From contig CM063113.1 in NCBI GenBank assembly GCA_031841125.1, positions 19,117,312 to 19,181,311 of the forward strand: a stretch of DNA of 64,000 bases, written 5' to 3'. Below are positions 34,262 to 44,224 of this stretch, in pieces. Both the position numbers and the translations under genes were made by a program. Position 1 is the stretch's first letter. Each line of letters begins with the position of its first letter. The notes under the pieces are model-generated. The model ran no database searches. It had not been told where the DNA came from and saw nothing but the letters and a program-made list of their open reading frames with translations. The DNA comes from Acanthococcus lagerstroemiae. Taxonomy: Eukaryota > Arthropoda > Insecta > Hemiptera > Eriococcidae.

Positions 34262-34740
34262 CAGCGTGTCTATAAGTGTTGAAAAGTCCTTCAAGCTCTG
34301 AAAAGTCCTGAATTTTGAAGGTAGGTCTTGAAAGTCCTGAAAAGTGCTGAAATTAAATTAAAAAAATTAAAAGGTCATTCAAAAATAAATTTTTGGCGAT
34401 TCCTATGATTGGTCATTAAAAACTGTAGTGCAGGATCCATATTCACAAGAAAAGGACAAGTACAGGAGCAAAAAAGAGGGAGGGGTAAAGGGGATAAAAC
34501 AATTGGAAAATTCGAAACAAAAAAAGGATTTACACACTTAGGGAAAAGATACCGGCTACAGTCCTGCTAGGGGTCCTGAAAAGGTATTTCATTTTTACTT
34601 TTCAGTTTCTGTAGACACCCTGAAAAGTCATACAACTGCCTCTGATTACTTACAACTTTGGTAATTCTTCCTGAACAGTCGCAATAACATTTTTTGCAAT
34701 AATTCGTTCGTAATTACTTAAGTTTCTTCAAGGTATTAAA
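34262..34740. mobile_element. CAGGGTGTCTAC-family element, copy B with flank
   Basis: It repeats the body of copy A in the same orientation, from 'gcgtgtctataagtgttgaaaagtcct' to TGTAGACACCCTGA near 34622, followed by the same kind of flank. Copy A plus flank seems to have been duplicated as a module of about 630 bp. Confidence 0.6.
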
Positions 34741-35229
34741 AAAACTGCTGTTGAAAAAATCCTCATATGTCCCGGAAATATTAGAATTTCATTGTTCAAA
34801 AACCGGGATGAATCACAAGTTTTCCGTCATTGATAATGGGTTCCACGAGGGCAATTTTCCATCCAGTCAAATTCACGCGAGGTCCTTTCAGTTTCGAGAA
34901 ATCGCCACTGCGCAACCTTAGGAACCGCGCAGTCTTACAGATCCTTACCCTAAGTGCGTGAGTATGACCCGGTAAAGCGAGAAGAAAATCGAATGTTGCG
35001 TTACGTACCCGTTACTTACCTCTATTTATTTAAAAATTCAAGTTTTTTATGGTGACGGGGATTGAAAAAATATGGTGACTAGTAGTGTGTAAAAAAAGAA
35101 GCACAAAAAAAGAAGGAAGAAATAATTGCAAATGGTCTCCAGTTCTGGTCCTTTTTGGTGTCATTTTTCCATTCTTTTTTTCTCCTGAAATTTCAAGATT
35201 TCAAGGAAAAAGTCAGTTGCGAACGCTTT
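34741..35229. other. no gene recognised
   Basis: AT-rich DNA with A-rich tracts around 35090. No supported feature. Confidence 0.3.
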
Positions 35230-36500
35230 GTACAGCCGTAATCTGCGAATGATAACGCACAGGGAGTACAGGTGGGATCTGCCCTCGTCCCCAGAATTTC
35301 CCCCAAAATTTCGCTTGTTTTTTAAAATAACGTTTATGTCTGTTCAACCCATCCGTTCTGTTTGTTCTGACTCCTCAAAATCTTCCTTACAATTCCGATT
35401 CGAACTCTCGACTGCGACTCTGGCTTTCGCTGTCCTTGCTCCCACATCCCATCGCATCACATATTTATACCCCGTCATTCTCGACTCCTTCAAAATGGTG
35501 GGCCCACAGTCAACTTTCGAATCCCCAGTTCTGTCTCCGGCGGCAAATGCCGGATTTCCCACACCGCATCACAGATGTGTACACCCTGACTCGTGTGCAC
35601 GTATCCGTTTCGCAAATTCTGTAGCCAAACGGATGGTATCGCTGCCTTTGCCCCTGACCCGGTTGTCTGTTACATCACAAACGAGCCCTTCGTTCATTTC
35701 GTATTCGAAATTCGTCCGTTTTTAATCGTCGTTTTCATGTCACAACCGTGGGGGGGGGACGAAGGTTCACTTTTTCGCCTCCGATACACCTTTCTCAGTT
35801 TTTCTGGCCATCCACGCGTTGTCAGCTCGCAAAGGCTCTAATTTCGGATGCAGGAGACAGCGAGCGAGAACTGACAGACAGACGACTGCGACTCCACCGC
35901 TTGGACAGCAGACCTGAAAGGAACCATTAGCAGATTGTCGGTATGTTTCTGGAAGGTAAGGGGGTGGGGTGTACGTCTATTCTTCTGGAAATTTATGTGA
36001 CACCCGAAAAGGAGCAGGCAGACGTGTGAAATGTCGACGATCGCTCGAAGTGTCGTTAATGTGTGACCGTACCGATACGGCGGCGCACAGTGGTACCCGT
36101 CAAACGCGGCGCGTCAAATTCTTTTTTTTTCCTTTTTTTTAAATCCGGCGTTGGTCTAATCAGCGGAGGAAAGTTCACCCTGCCGTTAACGGGATTACAA
36201 ATTAACGTTCATCGATCACGAGAGAGCTGGGCGAATTGTATAAAATTTAAAACCGCCACCTCCCCTCCTCCCCCCTACCTGTGAATAATGTCGAGATGGT
36301 CGCGTGACTCGTTCGACGCGGTCATTTCGTTCCATGTGCTGCCGTTGGCGCGCCATTCCACTTGCGGAATGGAACTTTTCCTCTGCCACACCTGTACCAC
36401 GCGCCGCAGAGTGAGATAGAGAGGTGCTTGAAAGTACACGCGGTTGTGGTCATTCCAGAAATTGATTTTCATAATATACAGTCTTGCAGAAACGATAGAC
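35230..36500. other. GC-richer island with possible exons
   Basis: Noticeably richer in C, G and CpG than both sides. On the minus strand, 36284-36490 is open between a possible acceptor (ctgcaag) and a possible donor (CACAG/GTAGGG). It could encode MKINFWNDHNRVYFQ and onwards to HLDIIH. On the plus strand 35839-35930 is open (SDAGDSERELTDRR) with a GTATGT donor at 35941. Neither is recognisable. The region may be an untranslated exon or promoter. Confidence 0.25.
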
Positions 36501-36684
36501 ACGTATAAATTGTAAGTGTAGGTAGCCCCGATGACGACGGTTTGAGCCGGAAAGCGGCATTGTGAGGGTTTGAGGGGATCGTGATTGAAGGAACTTTCTT
36601 AATTGCAAATTCGGGTTTTCGGAATTCGCGGTTACGAGTAAACGATGCAAAGCGAACGTATTCTTAATGAGAAGTTTAGAGGAT

Positions 36685-36755
36685 GGGGGCTCTGGCTCAG
36701 CTGGCTGGTGTTCGTATCCTTGTAGAGTCGGCTGCAGGATGTTCGAATTCGTGAG
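36685..36755 (+). repeat. tRNA-like head of a possible second SINE family
   Basis: An A-box-like TGGCTCAGCTGG is followed after about 35 bases by a B-box-like GTTCGAATTC. The order and spacing fit a tRNA-derived pol III promoter. The stems do not pair like a working tRNA. Confidence 0.45.
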
Positions 36756-37429
36756 GTGTCTTCATTCGAGTCGAAAAATTCGTGTCTTTATTGCGATGAA
36801 CGTGAGAGATCTGTAACCTGAAGGGTAGTTTTTAGTTCAACCTGAATCAGTTTGGGTGCACACATGTAGAAGTCGCTTAAAGGTTTTGTGTTATGGTGCG
36901 TAGATTTCGTCCATCTCCCCTCGCATCTTCATCGTCTCTACACATTGCTCCATTTCTCTCCATTCGCATGTCAAGTGTTGCGGTAGCTGGTTGTGTTATG
37001 ATGCGATATCCGAGTTGGATGTGGTGTGTGAAGTCTGATCCCGTTGAGAAACATAATTTGCAATCCGCAATACACATCGATAATGGGCATTGTGAAGTTG
37101 GAGGGGAAGGACGAGTTCAAGAACACGTTATCAGCGCCGTGAAAAAATTATTTTTCTTAATTGGAGACTTTGGTATTCAAGGGTATCATAATAGGGCTTT
37201 TTGCTTTCCAGTTTGTTTACATGATTTCTTATCTCGCTGTAGGATTATCAGTAAAAGGAGCTGTATGGTTCCTTCCCCTCATTGTATTACGAATTGTCAT
37301 TTAGTTTTAACAACAGTGACTTTGACTTTAATTTGTATGAAAAAATGCACACTTGTAGTGTCAATAGCTGGTTTTTGGCACCAGTACCAAAGGGTTTGAC
37401 AAAAAAGGTTCACCTTTTCATAACTTATA

Positions 37430-37903
37430 ACAATGGCAGATTGCAACGCTCTCTACCTATCTTTCAGGGATATAATTGGGCTACATATTTGTATTCTTCC
37501 ACCAGTTCAATTTCGTAAAATAATAAAAAATACTGCTTATTCCGCCGCCACCGTCAACATCTCCCTAGTCTGCCCAAATGAACCTTCCCCCCACACGCTC
37601 CCTGGTATGTTTGTATTCCGCCCTACCTTTAGAGAAGAAAAAAAATGTATAAAAATAGAAATGTATGTCCATTAAAAAAGTATTTTCTTAATCTCTCGTT
37701 CAAATTTTGCCAGGTTCCCTATCTTTCAAAGATATAATTTGGTCCACGTATTTGTATTCTTCTACCAGTTCAATTTCGTAATCATCCAAAACACGACCTT
37801 TCCCTTTTTTCTGACAATATCTTAGTTCTGGCAAATTCATGGCTAAGCCAACTTTTGTATGAACCTCCCATAGCTCGAGCGCCATTTCTTTCAATATCTT
37901 CAC
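37430..37903 (-). pseudogene. RTE-clade retrotransposon fragments, two copies of one segment
   Basis: The frame at 37700-37903 gives KVGLAMNLPE, then IELVEEYKYVDQIISLKDRE, the conserved stretch after the reverse-transcriptase core in RTE elements. The same segment recurs, more damaged, near 37440-37545. The rest of the element is missing. Confidence 0.65.
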
Positions 37904-40439
37904 ATTTTTTTGTTAAACAACGTTCCTGGTTTTAAAAAAATTCTGTCATCTCAGATTGAAATCTATAATTTAAGAATGTAAGAGTCACATCCTATGTAGC
38001 AATGTCAAAAGTTTACAGGAGAAGCAAAAAACTGTTTCAGCTAAGGTGAAGGGGGTACGGAAAAACGGAAAATTTGTAATACATATTGGAAAAAATTGAA
38101 CATAAGTTAGTTCGACACCGTCAGTCTTCGAACAATTCGGGCATGAACATTGAAGACCGTTTGACTACTTGTTGGGTTTTCCCAACTTCTTAACTCAATT
38201 CCTAAGTATCAATGCTACAAAAAAAAAAAAATTAAAAAACAACAACTTTTGTTGGATTTTCCCAACTCACCTGACTGAAATGGTAAATTTACTCAAGTGC
38301 TGAGTGAAAGATTCCTACGGGGGTGAGTTCCCCCACCTCCCCTATCGATATATCCCTGGTCAAACTTGGTAAAATTCAGCACATAGAATCAGAGATGACA
38401 TGTAAATTATGTTTAGGTTCTTATACAACTTGTATGTGTGTAAAATCTAAGGTAAACATTCCTTTTCAGTGTGAAGAACGCAAATTACTTTAAGAAACTT
38501 ACTGATAATATTATCAATACATTTTTGGATTTTTTTTTCTGTCACATACATAATGAAGAATTAGTTGTTTTTTGGCTCGGGGGGGGGGGGGCGTTAAGGC
38601 GTTTGGTAGTGAGGTTCTCAGTTACCATCACTGCCTAAAGCATAAACTAGAAATAATTAGTTTCTTTGGACTGCGGGGGTAGGGGGAGGGTTTAGTAGAG
38701 AGGTTTCTGGTATTGAATTTGAAATAAAAAATTAATAGTATTGAAAAAACCTGAACTGAGACCTCAGAATCTAAATCTAAATTTCAGACTTTGAAAAACC
38801 AAAACTATAAACTCAGATATTGTGTAAAAATCCAAAACTAAAACCTCTATTTTTGAAAATTTTGAATAATTATTTTGGGAAAAAAAGTCAAATTTATTCA
38901 ATTGATCCAAAACTAAACCCTGTTTTTGCATTTTTGAATAATTCTTCTGGAAAAAAAAATCAAATTTATTCAATTGAGGGAAACAAAACTAATTAGAATC
39001 ATGAATTTAGGTCGAACAAAACCCCTTGCAGGTTTTTTTTTTCAAAAAGAAAACTAGGAAAAATAACAATTTATAGTCCCAAAAAGTTGAAAGAACCTAA
39101 TTATAATAGGAAAAACCAAAATATATCCAACATTTTTTTAAAGAAAATGAAAATTTAAATTGCATCCAGAAAAATGAAAAAATTCTGAAAAATAGGCAAA
39201 ACCCTGGAAAAATTACAGAAACTGAAAACAAAAGCTAATACTGATCCAAAAAATTGAAGTTGGTTTTGCTGATGAAATTAGAGAATTTTGAGTTAAAATC
39301 TTGAAAACGACTGAGAACATTAATACTTAGAACCTTGAGTATAAGCTGAAAAAGAAAACTGGAACTGGAACCTGAATAGATATCTGTTGAATGGGTGGTG
39401 TATTTTTTCTTTAGTATAAATTATCAGAATTTCGATAATTAGGCTACTATACATATATTGAAAATTTGTAGTGATTTTATCGGTTCAATAATTCCCCTCG
39501 GTACTGATGCAATGCCCGAAAGGGTAAAGTTCAAACAATCCTATGTAGCAATTTCAAAATTTTACAAGAGAAGCAAAAAACTGTTTCATTTGGAGGGCGT
39601 GGGGTGGGGTGGGCAAAACAGATACTCGATCAATTCTCTGAAACCTCATATATGTAACCATCAAAGAATCTGAAGCCTCAGTTATCCCTGAAGTTGAGAA
39701 AATGAGGGTTGAAGTAGTGCTTATCCTAACTCCATCAAAAATTATTGAAATGAATGTACAAGTAGATGTGATATTTTACAAAATATCTGCACCACTACTC
39801 GGTATCGCAGTACCAACTGCACTACACGTGCGATCGCAACAAGAGTTGACATGCAAATGAGGAATTGTATCAATGGGGGAATGCGCGCGCATCAGCTGAC
39901 CAGTCATTCAGGCGGCTTTTACACGAAGGCATGTGAGAGCTGACCAGAAAAACTTGTCCATAGGTAAATCCTGTGTAGTGTCTAATAGGCTCCTGCGGCA
40001 TGGGGGCACCAGCGTGTAACTTACATTTAGTGGGTGATCATCTGTCTGATGGATCATTGTTCAGTGTTCACTCCGTTTTTATAGCCCTGGTTTCTACACG
40101 TTTAGCAGTTTCCGTCGAAAAATTGTCTAACCAGATAGCATGGGTTGTGTTTGATACAGGGTCCTATGTAGTCCTTGAACCACTTTTGGGTACATTGATT
40201 ATTGAATATGAACACGACCAGTCGTAAAATGTTACTCTGCACGTGTCAATCTCTAGAATGTCAAGTTTATGGAGCCAGGCTCGTCTCACACTGCCATCTG
40301 TTTGAGAAAGTTCGTATGGATAAAATTACTATGTGTATATCGTGTACATGGAAAATTCTCATTTTGTTTGACCGAACTTACCAGTCGAGGCCCCAGTCAT
40401 TAAATTCGAATTTAATACACGTGATCCCTTTTTTCTTCA
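37904..40439. other. no gene recognised
   Basis: AT-rich, with A-rich diverged repeats (38700-39400, 'ccaaaactaaaacct' type) and a 13-base G run at 38579. No supported coding sequence. Confidence 0.35.
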
Positions 40440-41950
40440 TCCTACTGTGATTAGAGCTGAAGCACGAGTTCTTTATTTTATTTTTTTAATATTAGGTTCG
40501 TATAGTAAACGCCCTTAGACTACAAAAAATTCGTTGATATTTTTCGTAGAAATTTATTACTTCGTTTGTTGTTCTTTTTTTTCCCCTTCCCCCGTCCCCT
40601 TCCCTTACGGTCTTCTTAATGAAATTTAGCGACGCCGAAATTCGTGATTTTAAACTAAAAAACGTTTAAATTGTGTACTTCTCTAATAACTATTTTTTTC
40701 TTTCGTTTTTGAGACTGCTTTTTTTTTATTAATTTAAATATTCTTTTCCAAAAAGTACAGTTTAGGTTGTTTTTGTTTTTTTTTTAATTTAACGAAACGG
40801 TAAAAAAGGAGAAACCCTGTAATGGCGCAGTCTTTTTGGAATTCAAGCGCGAGAAAAAGAACTAAAAATTCTGATAGAATTGAAAACTGAATGAACATTT
40901 TGGTGTAAACTTTTGTACGTTGATATTTTATATACGTTTACGTGTGTAAGTGATATTATCTTTTATACGTTGTATTTAACGCCTTTACTTCTTTCTTTTT
41001 TTCGTAATTGCCTAATATATAGTTCCTTCAAGACTTTTTTTTATTTGGTTATTTTAAGTTATTTGAACATATTTAGTATTACTTTTACTTAACAACCTCT
41101 CTGTGTATTCTTCTTTTTTTTTTTTTGTATATGTCCATTACGATATACGTGCGAAAATAACTAAAGTTATAAATGGTGCTGCTTTTTTTGCCTCTCATTT
41201 ACCCTTGTAAATCCGTTTTCTTTTTTTAGTTGTATTATGCATTTGTTATATAACTACTGCCAAACTCGATGGTTCCTTTTTTCTTTTTTTTTCTTTCTTC
41301 TTCTTTCGTTTGTTTACATTCCATTATCCGAAGATATTTTTATTTGCAACGAACTGATTTAAGGGATATAACGAACAATACTTAAGCTATGTATCGAGTT
41401 GGAGTACTTAGGTCTGCATTTTTATTGTTGAACTCTTTTTTTTCCTCTCTTTTTCTACTGTTTTAATACTCGTATATTTATGGAATTTCGTATCGGTAGA
41501 TCTGAACATAAATTTCGCATATTCGGTGAACGGAAAATACTCGATAATCTCTCTTCCTCGTGTGATACTCAGTAAAATAGGTAAATAGCCACATTGTACT
41601 TAATTTAATGTATCTTTTTATTTTTATGTTTCGTTTTTTTTGTTTTCTTTTTTTCTTTTTTTTTTTTTTTTGAACACGGATAACGATAATCGTAGTCAAA
41701 TTTCTTTTCGTTTGGAATTGGAAAACGAAGTCCAATGTTTCCCATTTATCGTTTTTATGAGCGTGTTTTCTTGTGTACCTTTTTATTACAGTTTCGTCTC
41801 TCTTAATACGTCTTTTTTTTTTTTTTCTTTTGTATAGTGTGCATTTATTAATGTGTGAATGATTAAGACATAAAATGTATCGAAATGTAAATTTTTGTAT
41901 CGAATTTCAAACTTGTGTATTATCGTGTATAATAAATTTATCTATGTTTT
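40440..41950 (+). other. T-rich 3'-UTR-like block
   Basis: Long T tracts with TGTA-type words run through 1.5 kb and end with a poly(A) signal. This looks like the terminal untranslated exon of a long plus-strand transcript. The nearest upstream plus-strand gene is the PRRT-like one, which has an unused donor at 24075; linking the two is inference. Confidence 0.4.
41931..41936 (+). terminator. poly(A) signal
   Basis: AATAAA follows the T-rich block and precedes T/G-rich sequence (tctatgttttttaaatcggttttgttt), as cleavage sites do. Confidence 0.5.
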
Positions 41951-41975
41951 TTAAATCGGTTTTGTTTTTGCAGAT

Positions 41976-42168
41976 AGCTTAGGTCTGGTGGATGTTGATT
42001 TATGGAGGGGGTGGATAGAGATCAAGGTCCCAGGTGCATAGCTTGAGTTTGGTGGATGTTGATATTTGGAGGGGGTGGATAGAGATCAAGGTCCCGGGTG
42101 CAAAGCTTGAGTTTGGTGGATGTTGATATTTGGAGAATGGAAAGGGTGGATGAAAATCGAGGTCTCCG
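41976..42168. repeat. 64-bp tandem repeat, about three copies
   Basis: Units start at 41976, 42040 and 42104, each AGCTT(A/G)-GGT/GTTTGGTGGATGTTGAT, followed by GGAGGGGGTGGATAGAGATC. The third is diverged at its end. Confidence 0.9.
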
Positions 42169-44224
42169 TTTCCGGATTATTGTTGTTATTCTTTCAGATG
42201 TAATACTCCTCCTCGAGCCATTGTAAAAGCCATATTGGGTTCTTCGTGTCCGTAATATTTGTCCTCGCTATCCCGAGTGAGTTTTGAAGACATGTGAGAT
42301 TCTCTTGCAGAAAACAAATATTGAGGTGCTGTCTGGCCACGCTCTGAAATCTTTATTAAATTGTGGTAAGTTTCACCGATTCTACTAGAATTGATTTTTT
42401 ATTTTATTTTAGAAAACTGAAATTAAAAAAATAAGTTGAGAAACGTATTTTTAAGTTTTTGTTAGAATTTATTTTTAATGGAACACTTTCCCCTCCTCCT
42501 CTCCCCTCAGAAAAAGTCTAGCTTTCTCAACATAAAAAAAGAACATAATATTTTCACCGAACAACTTCTTTTCAGACAAAGCTTTTGCCCAAAAGACATG
42601 TTTTTTCAAAAAAATTATAACAAACATAATTCTTTAAAAAACACTTCTCCATCGTGAAAAAAGTTTCATACCCCCCCCCCCCCCAACACAAAAAATCATA
42701 TTTTCCAAAATTATTCTACCAAAGAAAAGCCCCTTTCCTTCAAGAAAGTTTTCTGAAAAGAAAATACTTTTTCTCCTTCGCCCCAGAAATAAAGCCGTCT
42801 TCCACAAAGAAAAAATATTTATAAGAACTGCCCAAAAATACTTTTACGGGGGGAAAAAGAAATTCACATAAAATATTTTATTATTAAATCTATTTTCATC
42901 TATTTTTTTTTAAAATTACGTAAGACGACCGCACAAAGTTGCACTCAAATAAATTCCACCCCCTCTAAGGGGCAAAATACGCCCCAAAAAACGTTTTCTC
43001 TAATACATCATCTTTTGGCCATGAAAATTACTCAAATTTATAATCAGCTCTTTCATTCGAGGGGGAAAAAGTACTCCGAGAAACAAATTTTTTTCAAATG
43101 CTTCTTTAGACAATTAGGAGAGACTGACAGAATAGGAAAATTTTGTATAAGAAAAAGATTACTGCATGAGCTATTATTATGAAAATGTACCTCCACCCAC
43201 CCCTAAGAAAAAAATGTGTATTCTGGAGACAAAAATTTTCTTTAAAAAAACCTTTCCTCCCTCCCTCCAAAAGTGACGGCTTTTTCAATAAGAAAAGAAA
43301 AAATATTTTGGCTCCAAAAACTATTTCCAGAAAAAAATTCTCGAAAAAAAAAATTCTATTTTAGATGCCGTTTTTCTTTCTTACATGAACCTTTCGATCA
43401 AGAAGCGTTCGACCGAAACCAACTCCGCTCCCTCCTTCCCTGAAAAAAGTATAAAAAAAGAAAATCATGTCTCAAAATACTAATTACTACATCACTTCCG
43501 TTGCATGTTTTCACGTTCGCATTCGTTTCTCTCTTTGTAAGTTTATTATCCATCCTGAACTTGCGTAAAGAAACTTCGCTTCAAAAATGAACCGGTTGAC
43601 TGAAAAATGTTGTATCAATCTTACCCCACTCCTCTACCCCTCCTTCAAAAAATGTATGCACTTAAAAACTTTTTTTTTTTCAAAAAAAATTTTCAAACAT
43701 ACTTTTTTAGAGAACGTTATTCCTCTTCCTCAGAAAAGCCTTAGTTTATATAGAAAACTTTTTCAAATTAAAAAATCAAGACACATGTTCGTACAGAACA
43801 ATTTTACAGAACTGTGTTCCTCGGAATACATTTTTCAATAATAAATTAAAGTATTTTTCGCTAAAAAATTCTGCGAGAAAATTGTGATATAAGAACATCC
43901 TTCCTCCTTCCTTCCAAAATATGTCTATGTAGATGAATGTTCTCTTAAAAATTCTACAACCCTACCTTGCTACCTCTCTTCCATATTATTATTGAAAGAA
44001 TTTTCCGAAATTTCTTCCTCTCCCCCTCTCCCGGAGGTACAGTTTCAATCTTATCGTCAAATTCACATCACAAATCAATTCAGTGGCTTTCGAACTCCCA
44101 TATCTAATATACAGACAGGATATGTTTCTTTTGCAATGATCCCCCTTCCATCTGGTAAGTAGGCAACCTACCCCAACAATATGTAGATATGTTTGCATAC
44201 TCTTACTTTACTAACCTTTACTCC
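42169..44224. repeat. A-rich and pyrimidine-rich low-complexity stretch
   Basis: Alternating words such as 'cccctcctcc', 'aaaaaa' and 'ttttcaaaaaaa' give a decayed repeat look from about 42470 to 43990, with a 14-base C run at 42671. No supported gene. Confidence 0.45.

Noticed and set aside
35228..35725. 165-codon plus-strand frame in the GC-rich island
   Set aside because: Ser/Pro/Phe-rich translation unlike any family I know; kept only as part of the island note.
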